64,000 bases of DNA from Stictocephala bisonia. Lineage: Eukaryota > Arthropoda > Insecta > Hemiptera > Membracidae. Shown in pieces: positions 11,977 to 23,634 of the stretch; positions within the stretch are counted from its first letter, which is position 1, and every line of letters begins with the position of its first letter. Where the stretch lies: assembly GCA_035578905.1 (NCBI GenBank), contig JAQJVL010000667.1, positions 57,501 through 121,500 on the forward strand, in the 5' to 3' direction. The translations under genes and the position numbers were made by a program. The notes beneath the pieces were generated by a model that saw nothing but the letters and a program-made list of their open reading frames with translations, made no database searches and was not told the DNA's origin.

Positions 11977-12965
11977 ATATTATAAATGGAGGTATCGCCA
12001 ATGTGTCTTGTGATGGTGCATTAAGGTCCACTAGAGGAGATTGGTACGACTTTCGATCACACAAGTTATTTGACCACCACTACGTGGTTCGGATTCCACG
12101 TAAAGCTGTAGATCCCATATTTACCCTGGCTGTTGGGCTATTAATAAATAGCCTTTTCTGATGAACAGTTAACTCAGTTAGTAACCCCACTACACTTATC
12201 CACACTAATCCTACACTCATATCATCATTCATATTCGCCTTAAAATATGCACAAAGTTGTGTCGGAGTCTCATATGTAGGAATGTAGTATCAAAGCATGA
12301 GCCACATTTGGATTTTAAACCTGAAGTCATTGTAAAATACATTATACTTAAGTTAAAACATACAAATCAAGAAAAACCCTTGGAACCTTTCATGGTTTAT
12401 AGAGTAAAATAAGTACTGTCAAATCGTTTCACTGCAAATAACTTAAGCATAAAAATTCTTTGTTTATTCATTTAAAAGATGGTTTCATATTTAAATAATG
12501 TACTCATTGGTATATAATGAAACCATTCATCATGCATTAATCATTAATAAGACACGCCGATCTTAGAGATATAGGCGAACGTGAGGGGAGACGAGTGTGA
12601 TGAGTGTAGTCATTGTTACTATGGTCCACTGTTCCTTATAAAGAGCCATTTATTAACATCCCAATATCCAGGGCAACTAAACCAAGTAAATGGAATCCGA
12701 ACCATGTATGATTGTTCTGATTTTCTTTCAGCTAACTGACAAGCCTGACACTCAGTTCTCTTCCCTACACAACATCCAAACATTACACTCAACACGGACA
12801 CCCCATAATTCACTAGTAGTGTCCACGTCGTTGGCAACCATTAAGCAAACGTCCTGTCGGTGGTAAGAGGAATGAGGACAAAACAAACAAACCTAAAAAA
12901 ATAATGTGTTATTTAAGCAATTATAAGGACATCTACCGTATACTCGTATACGAGGCCGTATAGCT
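11977..12965 (-). repeat. 1.0-kb composite repeat A, copy 2 (inverted)
   Basis: Reverse complement of 3307-4306, ending at the diagnostic TATACGAGGCCGTATAGCT. It carries the two LINE tail copies in mirrored order: plus-strand tail from about 12079 to 12300, minus-strand tail at about 12545-12880. Differences from copy 1 are a few substitutions and small indels. Its right end lies within 3 bp of repeat B copy 2. Confidence 0.9.
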
Positions 12966-12968
12966 GGA

Positions 12969-14928
12969 GGACTTAACGAGCGACCAACCTGAACCTGAGG
13001 GAGGACTGGACTTGCTTCCTACCCTGAGGGCCAGAGAAGCCACCTCAAGGGACTGCAAGCGACTCCACCCACCCCCAAAGGACTGCAAGTGACTTTAGAC
13101 CCAACCAGCCCACCTGACCCTGAGGGACAAGAGGACGCCGAATCCACTACGGCCCATGGACACTCCATACCTGCAGGAGACATAGAGTCCAGGAGTATGT
13201 TAAAATTTGTTTAGCACCTCCAGGGTTTAAGGGAAACGAAAATATAAAATTTGTAGACGAAAGGAAATTTTGTAAGAGTGTTCAGTTACGTTTTACCTAC
13301 ACCAAAGCGTAAGCCGACGGGCTGAACATTACTCATATAAGAAGCATATAATCGTAATTTAATAGTAAAATATAATTCACTGATTGAGGGAATTGAGTAT
13401 GGTATAATTTAATGTGTTGAGATTGTTAATTTAAATTGTAAATATATAAATACGTAAATCCGTGTAATTGATCATAGTCCGTAAAGTGGTTGTTTTGACT
13501 TGATATAGATATACTGTGTAGTAAATGAATAAATATTACGTTGAATATATAAACCATTAATGTTTGATGAGTCTTGGGAAGAACAAAGTAATAGCAACTA
13601 GGATCATTTGAATATATTTAATTTGCAATTGGAAGGTATTTGTAAAATTATATAACTCTAATCGTACGGTAAATTGATTAGGTCGTCATAGTTAGTGAGG
13701 TCGGTATATTAGGTCGTCATAGTTAGTGAGGTCGGTATATTAGGTCGTCATAGTTAGTGAGGTCGGTATATTAGGTCGTCATAGTTACTGAGGTCGGTAT
13801 ATTAGGTCGTCATAGTTAGTGAGGTCGGTATATTAGGTCGTCATAGTTAGTGAGGTTGGTATATTAGGTCGTCATAGTTAGTGAGGTCGGTATATTAGGT
13901 CGTCATAGTTAGTGAGGTCGGTATATTAGGTCGTCATAGTTAGTGAGGTCGATATATTAGGTCGTCATAGTTAGTGAGGTCGGTATATTAGGTCGTCATA
14001 GTTAGTGAGGTCGGTATATTAGGTCGTCATAGTTAGTAAGGTCGGTATATTATTGTTTGATTGTTAATTTGGATTGGAAATAATTGATTAATTATTTCTT
14101 GAGTATAACTCGTTATTGAATGTATAATTTTTCCTTGTTAGTATATAATATCCTTGTTCCGTTTTGCATATATAATACTTGTTTAGTTTAGATTCTTGAT
14201 GTGACGTTTATGTCATTATTTAGAGGATGGTGATTTAATTGTATAAGAGTAGTTGACGCTTGTTGTAAAATAATATTTCTTGAAATTATTGGTTATCCGG
14301 ACTGTATTTTTAAGCTAATGTTAAAAGTAATTTGATTGAAGCCAATGTCAAAAGTAGGCAAGGGCAAGACTTAAGGGTCAGGTCCACCGGTAATCAGTCG
14401 ATATAAAAGCCTCAGCCCCGTCAACACCCAACTCCGATAAGAACCTAAGAGCTCGACCCAAAGGCTCATAAATTAAAAATTTAAGGTGAATGAAAGACAT
14501 TATAATTATTAAAATATTTGCAAAAATTACGGTATAAAACACAAGACGTTTAAAAGGAGTTTGTATTAGCAAAAGATTTAGGGATTTTATGAGGGGGTCC
14601 ATACCATTGAGCAGTTCTCCAGCAAAGATCTCATATTATACAACAGTAGAGAGGCCTTAGAGCCTGCTGGAATAGGTGTCTTCAGGAAGTGGGAGAAATC
14701 CTAGTGCTATGGTAGCCCGAAGACTTTCCCTCTCAAGATAGGCCTTAGCACTTCACGATGACAGAAACACACTCTTTTAAAACACATAACTGTTCTTTAT
14801 AATTATTTGCCTATAAATTCGGTACAATTTTAACTAATTTATATTCTTATATTGTTTAAATATATTAAAATCGTTATCTTGAGTTTGAGTTCATAATGAT
14901 ACTCGAAGTATTCGAAACGAAATAGAAT
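12969..14928 (+). repeat. 2.0-kb repeat B, copy 2
   Basis: Direct copy of 6441-8462 with only scattered substitutions. It is 62 bp shorter, which equals the two missing 31-bp minisatellite units. The left end begins at GGACTTAACGAG right after inverted A; the right end stops at AAATAGAAT, after which the flanks of the two copies are unrelated. Confidence 0.93.
13681..14052. repeat. 31-bp minisatellite, 12 copies (in B copy 2)
   Basis: Same unit as 7153-7586; 372 bp is exactly 12 units. Private variants such as TTACTGAGG and TCGATATATTA mark divergence since duplication. Confidence 0.97.
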
Positions 14929-15391
14929 TCGTACAAGAAATGGAAAGAGGATTTATAACTTTGAATAAAATTGTTTTGCGTAAATGAAAGAACTTTGAAA
15001 TATATCCGAGATAAAATCCAATATTTATCTTCAATGATTGAACCATTATTAAATATCGGATGCGACAGTAGGCCTAGAGACAAATTCTTTTTATTGCAAA
15101 AGTATATACTTTTTATAAACATCACATACATATGTATAATTTGGTGTAATATATACGATTTAAGTACTAAAGATTTTTTTGATGAACGATAGTTTCATAG
15201 TATTTTAAAAATGCAACAAATTTATATAAATTAATTTACAAGTTAATTAACTAAACAATAATTAAAATTCACCTCGATTGATGTTTGTTATAACTTTGCT
15301 AAACAAATTTTTTAACATTAGTTTATTCAATAAATTTACATAACTGCATCAGGATACTGTTTGTTGGAACTACACAGTGGACACGCAATTC
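14929..15391. other. AT-rich non-coding sequence
   Basis: Overlapping short open frames on both strands have no recognisable domain. Confidence 0.5.
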
Positions 15392-17480
15392 TGACATAGC
15401 TGGTAGATCACACAAGTGAGAGTTCAGCTACAAAAGCCACCTATTATTTAGAATCATCCAGGGAACAAAAAAGATGACATAGCTGGTAGATCACAAAGTG
15501 AGAGTTCAGCTGCAAAAGCCACCGTTTGTTTGGCACCCCACCCAGGAGATCACACTCCTGACATAGCTGGCAGGTCATACAAATGAAAGTTCAATTACAA
15601 AAGCCACCGTTTGTATGGCACCCCACCCAGGAGATCGCACTGCTGACATAGCTGGTAGATCACACAAATGAGAGTTCAGTTACAAAAGCCACAGTTTGTA
15701 TGGCACCCCACCCAGGAGATCGCACTGCTGACATAGCTGGTAGATCACACAAATGAGAGTTCAGTTACAAAATCCACCATTTGTTTGGCACCCCACCCAA
15801 GAGATCGCACTGCTGACATAGCTGGTAGATCACACAAATGAGAGTTCAGTTACAAAAGCCACAGTTTGTATGGCACCCCACCCAGGAGATCGCACTCCTG
15901 ACATAGCTGGTAGGTCACACAAATGAGAATTCAGCTAGAAAATCCACCATTTGTTGGCACCCCACCCAGGAGATCGCACTCCTGACATAGCTGGTAGGCC
16001 ACACAAATGAAAGTTCAGTTACAAAAGCCACAGTTTGTATGGCACCCCACCCAGGAGATCGCACTCCTGACATAGCTGGTAGGTCACACAAATGAAAGTT
16101 CAGTTACAAAAGCCACAGTTTGTATGGCACCCCACCCAAGAGATTGCACTGCTGACATAGCTGGTAGGTCACACAAATGAGAATTCAGCTACAAAAGCCA
16201 CCGTTTGTATGGCACCCCACCCAGGAGATCGCACTCCTAACATAGCTGGTAGGTCACACAAATGAAAGTTCAGTTACAAAAGCCACAGTTTATATGGCAC
16301 CCCACCCAGGAGATCGCACTCCTGACATAGCTGGTAGGTCACAAAAATGAGAATTCAGTTACAAAAGCCACAGTTTGTATGGCACCCCACCCAGGAGATC
16401 GCACTGCTGACATAGCTGGTAGGTCACACAAATGAGAATTAAGCTACAAAATCCACCATTTGTATGGCACCCCACCCAGGAGATCGCACGCCTGACATAG
16501 CTGGTAGGTCACACAAATGAGAATTCAGCTACAAAAGCCACCGTTTGTATGGCACCCCACCCAGGAGATCGCACTCCTGATATAGGTCACACAAATGAGA
16601 ATTCAGCTACAAAAGCCACCGTTTGTATGGCACCCCACCCAGGAGATCGCACTCCTGACATAGCTGGTAGGTCACACAAATGAGAATTCAGCTACAAAAG
16701 CCACCGTTTGTATGGCACCCCACCAAGGAGATCGCACTCCTGACATAGCTGGTAGATCACACAAATGAGAATTCAGCTTCAAAAGCCACCGTTTTATGGC
16801 ACCCCACCCAGGAGATCGCACTCCTGACATAGCTGGTAAGTCACACAAATGAGAATTCAGCTACAAAATCCACCATTTGTTTGGCACCCCACCCAGGAGA
16901 TCGCACTCCTGACATAGCTGGTAGGTCACACAAATGAGAATTCAGCTACAAAAGCCACCGTTTGTATGGCACCCCACCAAGGAGATCGCACTCCTGACAT
17001 AGCTGGTAGGTCACACAAATGAGAATTCAGCTACAAAATCCACCGTTTGTTTAGCACCCCACCCAGGAGATCGCACTGCTGACATAGCTGGTAGATCACA
17101 CAATTGAGAGTTCAGCTACAAAAGCCACCGTTTACCCCACCTAGGAGATCGTACTCCTGACATAGTTTGTAGATCATGCAAGTGATAGTTCAGTTATAAA
17201 AGCCACCGTTTGTTTAGAATCACCCAGGGATAAGAACAGATTACATAGCAGGTAGGTCACACATGTAACAGTTCAGCTACCAGTCATTGTTTGTTTCGCA
17301 TCAACGAGGGGACGCATACAACTGACATAGCTGGTAGGTCACACAAGTGGCAGTTCAGCTATCAAAGTCGCCGTTTGTTTGGGACCACCTAGGGGACACG
17401 CAAAGCTGACATAGCTGGTAGATCACACAAGTGAGAGTTCAGCTATGAAAGTCATTGTTTTTTTGGCACCTCCTAGGACG
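15392..17480. repeat. 85-bp minisatellite, about 24 copies
   Basis: Unit landmarks: GACATAGCTGGTAGGTCACA, CAAAAGCCACCGTTTGTATG and GGCACCCCACCCAGGAGATC. Starts are 85 bp apart (15560, 15645). One internal unit near 16580 lacks part of the CATAGCTGGTAG segment. The first two and last four units are clearly more diverged (for example GAATCATCCAGGGA in place of CACCCCACCCAGGAG) than the central ones. Confidence 0.96.
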
Positions 17481-18198
17481 TAGAGGCCCGTAACTCATTC
17501 TCATATGGTCTGTATAAAAAGCGCTTAACTGAGTTATGACGTCAGAGGCCGATTTCCAACTCAGCACACCGAAAAATTGTACAATTTAAGTTGTATTATT
17601 ATTTTTAAGGGAATTATATTAACGGTTATTATTCATACTATTTAGTTAAAAACAGTAGAAAGTAGACATTTTCACTATTTTTACTTTATTCTTATAAAAT
17701 GCAATGCGATAGAAATACGATAGCTTATAACTTGTTTTTATAATTTTGTGGTAGATAAGTGGTACGATAGTTTGAAAACGTCAAACAATAGATATATAAT
17801 TTAGAAAATAAATGATTAAAAGATAAGATATAAGACATCAACAAGATATAATTTGATTGGTAGACATTAAGGGACTACTATAACATCTTACATAAAACTC
17901 TTATTATCTCCGTGTAAACACTGACGGTTTTATGTCAGGGTTGTATTATTAGCCCATCCACCTGGAGTGGTAATTATCAGCTTATGAGGCGATGTAATAA
18001 CTGGTAACTCCGGGTTCTTAATAAACTATTCTACTTATTCTCTATGTTTTCTTACATCTAATCCACTTTGATAAGTTTGGCTTTTTCAATAACTTTACCG
18101 ATTATTCTGTAAATGCGTTGTAAAACTGTAAATGTACAGCTAAACGATATTTTCTTTGTTTATAGTTTATTTCCTTTTTAAACCTAACAATTTCATAT
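17481..18198. other. AT-rich non-coding; TATA and CRE-like words at the left edge
   Basis: TATAAAAA at 17513-17520 and the palindrome TGACGTCA at 17537-17544 sit just after the 85-bp array. They look like core promoter and CREB sites, but no transcript or ORF follows, so I do not call a promoter. The rest is AT-rich. Confidence 0.25.
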
Positions 18199-18530
18199 CA
18201 ATGGTTGCCATCGGCGTTGAAACTACTAGAGAAGTCTGAGGTGTCCGTATTGGGTGGTGTCCGGGCGCGGATGTTATGTTGGGAAGAGTAGTGAATATAA
18301 GTCTTGTCAAATAGATGAAAATCAGACCAATACTACCTGGTTCGGATTCCAATCAAAGCAGTAGGTTCCTTATTTGCCCTGACTACTGGACTATTAATAA
18401 ATTGCTCTTTCTGAGGAACAATTGACCTTAGTTAGTAACAATGACCACACTCGTTCATTTATATTCATCATACTCATTCGCCCCTTATATCACCCATATC
18501 TCTATGATCGGCGTCTTACTAATTACTAAT
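18199..18530 (+). mobile_element. LINE 3'-UTR copy (tail family T)
   Basis: Near complete tail: CAATGGTTGCCATCGGCG, CTACTAGAGAAGTCTGAGG, CTGGTTCGGATTCC, GGACTATTAATAAATTGC, AACAATGACCACACTCG and the end TCTCTATGATCGGCG. It starts just short of the stop-codon landmark seen at 3405. Confidence 0.75.
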
Positions 18531-19246
18531 AATGAACACTATAGTTAGAATTGACAGGATATATTCCAACGTGATATTCTAACTAACTATGGATTAATCA
18601 CGTTCGTTTGTAACCGTTTTAGTTGTAATCTCGCCACTGTTTGATTACAAACTTATCCCGACTTCTATCTCACTTGACTACACACGACCCAGCTTCTTAC
18701 TACTGTAACTACTGTCTACGTAGATTGTCTAGACAAGACTTACTTACTAACCACTTTACCTTTGTGTTCACCACACGGATCATACAAGACTAGACTACTT
18801 ACTGAGGATGAGAAGTTCATATACTTTGAGGATTAATAGGATATGTTGTCAGCCCACTATTTGTGGAATAAATCATTATTATCAGAAAAAGTGTGACTTG
18901 GAGATGTATTAAGTATAAAATTGTGTATTAAACACGTAACAATTTATATTTGTAACTAAACTGCATGTATTTATCAAACAGTGATAGTTTGAAGATATGA
19001 AACAGACTTATTTCAAGTAATGTACGACTCAAGGTTAATAGAAACTTTCAAATTTAAAATACTTGTCTGGTTCTTCAGATTATGGTGGTTTTATTTATTT
19101 GTGTACTTCTGACTATAGTACATTTTTGTATTAAAATACAAATATTATGTACAAATATTATGGTGATCTATATTGTTAAACAAAGTTTACAACCGTTAGA
19201 CTATCACGAAAGAATCTGACAATATGTTTTCGTAAATATTTCTGGT
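18531..19246. other. AT-rich non-coding with a small hairpin
   Basis: TAGTTAGAAT (18542-18551) pairs with ATTCTAACTA (18576-18585). No other structure or coding potential recognised. Confidence 0.4.
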
Positions 19247-19280
19247 CTGAGGATAGTAACGTTATTCACAGAAATCGATC
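19247..19280 (+). ncRNA. hammerhead-like dispersed motif, copy B (degenerate)
   Basis: CTGAGGA, a 17-nt segment, then GAAATCGATC. The core boxes fit CUGANGA and GAAA with an AUC-type site, but helix II is not pairable here. Shares TTTCTGGTCTGA upstream and a TTTTGTACTTATA-type stretch downstream with copy A. Confidence 0.25.
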
Positions 19281-19754
19281 TCGTAATATTATAAATTTTG
19301 TACTTATACTATAATACAAGTATGTTTTGTGACGCTCACATGTTTTGTAATTCTATGTTAGCAACAAACTACAACAAGTTGCTGATAATTGATACTAACA
19401 TTAAGAAGGAGTTGGTAACTGTTTTATAACTAATGCACTTTGTTAGTTATGTGGAAGATCGCAACCATTAAAAATATACAAAACTGCTACGTATATTACA
19501 ATTAAAACAGTCCGTAATACAAGGCTTTGATCTTTTATTTGTATAGATGAGATAGTTTTATAGTACACACTTCCTGTCTCTCTTCCATCAAGCAACAGTC
19601 TAGCAGACCTCACTATTAAATTATACAAATATATAAAATAATTAATTGTTACTGTTTAAGATTAATTTTGCTGATGGAGCTAAACTTTAAAAGTACATTT
19701 TGTATCAGTTCCATTCGATTTTGTAAATTTTATCTTACGTAAGCTAAATAATGA

Positions 19755-20010
19755 AATCCTTGCCACAGTGTGGTGGAATGTGTACGAGAGACATGTGGGA
19801 AGTGCCAGTGGTGTAATTTGTCTTTCGTCAGCACTTGATGTAATTAAATCACAGTACGTGCTAGGTGATGAAGTTGTTGCCACAGTGTGGTGGAGAGAGT
19901 ACGAGAGACATGTGGGAAGTGCCAGTGGTCTAGTTTATCATTCGTCAGGATTTAATGTAATTAAATAACAGTACGTGCTAGGTGATGAAGTTGTTGCCAC
20001 AGTGTGGTGA
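19755..20010. repeat. 117-bp tandem repeat, 2.2 copies
   Basis: GCCACAGTGTGGTGG begins at 19762, 19879 and 19996. The unit also holds GAGACATGTGGGAAGTGCC and CAGTACGTGCTAGGTGATG. Confidence 0.95.
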
Positions 20011-20629
20011 TGTGTCAATTATGAATTTGTGTTGACTAAATAGACAATTAGAATAAGCTTGGTTATGTTTGGCTAGGTAAGTAACAATTGTATTCTTTGG
20101 GCCAGGAAAGTTATATATTTCAGGTCAGCAACAGAGGCATGTAGAATAAAATAAAAAAAAATAAAAAAAAAAAAAAACTGTTGAAGAATAACGACTTAAA
20201 AAACGGTGTTTTTGAACTATGAGATAAATATCTATTTTTTAAATTTTTCGGTAGAAAACGAGTTTTCCGTGGTTGAATACAACCATTCTAACTTCACAAC
20301 TTTTACAACAAAATCATATTTTAAGAGGTGGGAAGAAAGTGCATAAATACCGAAATTAAGTATTATGTTTGTTAATTATAACTAATTATAATTATTTATG
20401 CATATTAAGTATAAATAAGTCCCGAACTCTAAACTAAACACTAAACTTAACACTAAGTCTCCAGGTCGATGTTTATATTGACATAACATAACATGCAATT
20501 CGCACTGACATGTCATTAGTGAAGCGTACTCTATCTGTCAGCTTAGCCCCATTTCCTATCGTATTATCGCACCTCAATGTTACAAACATCGACCGACATG
20601 TAAGTCAGTATTCAGTTTATCTTTTAAGT

Positions 20630-20790
20630 AGCTTATTGAGGGGTATCAAATGGCATTACATGTACAACATGTGGTTGGTTCATATGAATGGAAACTTCAC
20701 TAATCAGCTTATTGAGCGGCATCAAATGGCATTACATATACAACATGTGGTTGGTTCATATGAATGGAAACTTCACTAATCAGCTTATTG
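20630..20790. repeat. 76-bp tandem repeat, 2.1 copies
   Basis: AGCTTATTG begins at 20630, 20706 and 20782. The two full units differ at only a few positions (GAGGGGTATC versus GAGCGGCATC). The sequence around this array (20011-21084) is otherwise AT-rich and featureless, with a short A-rich run near 20150. Confidence 0.95.
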
Positions 20791-21084
20791 CTATTTCATG
20801 CTATATTATTACATAGCTTGCAAACGCGTCTTGTTAGCATTAATAATAGCAAGGATCAGCTTATTTTATAATTATTATGTACTTGTAAAGATTGCGGAAC
20901 GAAAATTGACATAAATAAAAGAAAGATTATGGTAATAGGTTGAGGGGAGGAAAAGAGTATATATTCAACTACAGGAAAAATCAATAGAGCAAATACACGG
21001 GTTTAAATATATAAGAGCAGTACAAGTGAACGCCCCACAACACACCAGAGAGATTTACAAAGAGCTTTTGTGAATCCCTCTGGT

Positions 21085-21119
21085 CTGAAGAAGGTGAGCG
21101 TGGTTCACCGAAATCGATC
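21085..21119 (+). ncRNA. hammerhead-like motif, copy A (best core)
   Basis: CTGAAGA (21085-21091), then GGTGA (21093-21097) pairing with TCACC (21105-21109), then GAAATCGATC (21110-21119). This is the order of a minimal hammerhead with a tiny helix III (GAAA-U-CG-AUC), the form reported in Penelope-like elements. Two things argue against an active ribozyme: an unpaired A at 21092 between the core and helix II, and a helix I that pairs poorly (GGT before, AAT after). Confidence 0.3.
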
Positions 21120-21489
21120 AATATAATATTTGTGCAATTTGTACTTGTGTTGTAATATATTTGTGCATTTTGTGCTTATATTGTAATATATTTGTGTTGT
21201 ACTGTATATGTACCAACACGCATTATACTAATTAAAAAGCTATATATAAGAAATATGATTGAAGGAGATGTGAGTTGCAGACCTTTAACATAAATCTTTT
21301 TCTCAGCTTATTATCCAACGGTCCACAAATTGAACTTCTATTTTTATCAAATATTTCTTTTGAGGGAGGAAATGACTGTCTGAATCGCTGTGGAAAAAAA
21401 TTATAAAAATCTAACTTTACTTTTTAGACCGTTGCATAACAAGCTGAGGGAAGACTAATGAAATGTTTTATTTGGAGTGTTTAACTATA

Positions 21490-21903
21490 TGAAGCGAACA
21501 CACGGCCTCTTATGAAAGATGTGGATTTGGAGAAGGGTGCAGAAGAGAAGATGGGAAGATTGAGTGTGAGATGAAAAGAGAGTTGTCAAAGAGAGGGAAA
21601 GACTAAAAACTAAAGAAGAAAAAAACAATATTGGTTAGGACATGTGATGGGGGGAGAGATCCTGTTGAGAACAGCTATTGAAGAAAAAGTTCGAGGTAAG
21701 AGAGGAAAGGGAAGAAGGAGATGGCATCAGACGGTAAACAGGGTAAGAGTATGAGGGAAGTAGAAGTAAAAGGGTTCACTCAAACAGAGCGATTTGATGG
21801 AAGGATGCAGCAGGACCTGGTGGCGCAGTGCTATAACCCAGCTACTTGGAGACAAAGTGTTGAGGAGATTGTAGGTGATAGCTTCTATGTTCACTCCTCT
21901 TAA
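21490..21903 (+). pseudogene. non-LTR retrotransposon ORF2, C-terminal remnant (parent of tail family T)
   Basis: This is the last ~130 codons of a LINE polyprotein. One frame gives YWLGHVMGGEILLRTAIEE and RGKRGKGRRRW, the conserved 'WLGH ... GKRGRGRPR.RW' block that follows the reverse transcriptase in many arthropod LINEs. After a frameshift, another frame continues ATWRQSVEEIVGDSFYV and ends at TCC TCT TAA (stop 21901-21903). Upstream codons contain stops, so it is dead. Its 3' UTR follows immediately. The RT catalytic region is absent (5' truncation is usual in target-primed reverse transcription). Confidence 0.8.
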
Positions 21904-22030
21904 TACCGACACGTCGTCCGCTCAATGGTTGTTATCGACGTGGTTACTACTAGAGAAGTCTGCGGTGTCCATGTTGGATGGTAGTCAAGGTTCAGATGTG
22001 TAGGAAAGTAAACTGAGTATCATAAGATAT
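21904..22030 (+). mobile_element. LINE 3' UTR attached to its ORF (truncated)
   Basis: Directly after the ORF stop come ACCGACACGTCGTCCGCTCA and ATGGTTGTTATCGACGTGG, the start of the T family. Homology ends near GTAAACTGAGTATCA, so the 3' half is missing. This link identifies the dispersed 340-bp repeats as 3' ends of this LINE. Confidence 0.8.
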
Positions 22031-22342
22031 GGATTTGTCATAGTAACGAATGGGACATCTTGATGCAATCTATTTTTCTCCGCATTTGGTAATTTTAAGA
22101 TTGAGAATATATAATTTATATTTGATTCAAGATGGCATTATTAAACATCACTTTACACATTTACAACATGTATGTGTGTGATTATAATAATAGCATATTG
22201 ACAGTATTGATATATTTTCCATTGTTTTACGAATTAATATCAGAAATTTGCAATTTCTTTAAATAAAGAAAACTCTCTAACTGTTGACATAATTTTCTTA
22301 AAAATCCTCTCCAGTGAGACTTTGTGAATGGTTTTGTCACAG

Positions 22343-22510
22343 TCAACCTCCGACCACCTGACGTTGACTCAGGAACTTCTTGTAATCGCGTCGATTATCA
22401 GAAGATCGGTTGTCGCCTGTCCGCTTGTTTCCAAACCATTGTGTGATTTGGTCACCTGCCACCAGTCGTGGCATTCTTTCCCACTTGTCCACCAGGTAGC
22501 GCGTTGAACA
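22343..22510 (-). other. short homeodomain helix 3-like open stretch (possible exon fragment)
   Basis: An open frame of about 55 codons on the minus strand in a local GC island (near 50 percent against about 30 percent around it). It contains ERMPRLVAGDQITQWFGNKR. WFGNKR is the helix 3 signature of PBC/TALE homeodomains, and the residues before it can be read as helix 2 and turn. After it the sequence (TGDNRSSDNRRDYKKF) lacks the usual basic RIRYKK tail, and helix 1 is not evident. No good acceptor site is visible upstream, where an in-frame stop lies. It could be a decayed exon, a retroposed fragment, a domesticated transposon DNA-binding domain or chance. Confidence 0.22.
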
Positions 22511-22949
22511 TTACGTCACTTGAAACCGTCTCTTACTTACATTTTTTATATATGCATTTTCAATTTTTACATGATTTATAGGATAAATTACACTAGTTCG
22601 GCATGTAATTATATGTGTGCAAATAGTAAAAAAAAGAAATCATAACTACAGTTATTTGTATTAAAAATAACGAGCGATAAAATTAATATATGATCTCAGG
22701 AAGCATTAGACAACTATGTTCTTTTTTAAAATGGTCGAATTAAAATTTTATGCTCATACATAAAGATATAATCTTTTTTTGACATTAACATTGGCCTGAT
22801 AGAAAATAAAATCCAATATGGCGGCAGATGTAGCAAACCTTTTTGGAAAATGTTCTAAAACATGAAAATATTGAAATAAATAATAAATGAAAGTTTTGAA
22901 ATAAAATAGTTAATACAAAATCTTTAGACAAAACACTTTTGAACAACGT
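22511..22949. other. AT-rich non-coding sequence
   Basis: Nothing recognised. Confidence 0.5.
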
Positions 22950-23166
22950 AATTAAGTACATTGGACTGATATAATTAATTACATTGGACTGATAATTAAG
23001 TACATTGGACTGATAATTAAGTACATTTGACTGATAATTAAATACACTGGACTGATAGTTAAGTACATTGGACTGATAATTAAATACATTGGACTGATAA
23101 TTAAGTACATTGGACTGATAATTAAGTACATTGGACTGATAATTAAGTACATTGGACTGATAATTT
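22950..23166. repeat. 21-bp minisatellite, about 10 copies
   Basis: Repeats of AATTAAGTACATTGGACTGAT. The first unit or two are imperfect (ATATAATTAATTAC). The minus strand reads as a seven-residue peptide repeat, ISPMYLI, only because 21 is divisible by three. Confidence 0.97.
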
Positions 23167-23426
23167 TAAAGTGTTTATATGAATTCATAATCCATAATAA
23201 ATATTATTTTAAATAACCCTCAGAAATTATTCTTAAACATAACAGTATATAGCTTTTGGGTTGATATGAAACTTGTTCATTAACATAGAACATCTCAAAC
23301 AGAATAGTTAGAGGAAAATGGCTGTTCCCTGTTCGCAGTGCTCGACAGTGGTTTTCACTCTGAAATTGGAAACAACAATATGAACTGATGCTAAAAATTG
23401 ATTTATTTATTTTTTAATTAAAAAAG

Positions 23427-23634
23427 GAGAGGCCGATCTCCTTCTTAACCTTACTTTGCCCATTCCACATAGACTATTGTCTGTGCGAGGAACTTATTCA
23501 GACAGAGTAGGGGGGTGAGCCAGTACAGTACAAGGTGATTGTTACTGATAAATATTTCCAATCTAGGCCGGATTCGAACCAGCGCTATCTCTAACCCAAG
23601 CTCAAAGTCCTGACGCCTCATACTGCTCGGCCAA
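23427..23634 (-). mobile_element. tRNA-derived SINE (family S1), reverse copy
   Basis: Reverse-oriented copy of 9292-9500: box B appears as GGATTCGAACCAGC, box A as GACGCCTCATACTGCTCGGCC, and the body as GTGAGCCAGTACAGTACAAG. It ends in an A/T-rich run rather than a (TC)n tail. Confidence 0.85.

Noticed and set aside
17513..17544. Promoter with TATA box and CRE
   Set aside because: Both words are present but no ORF, transcript evidence or conserved context follows; they adjoin a satellite edge.
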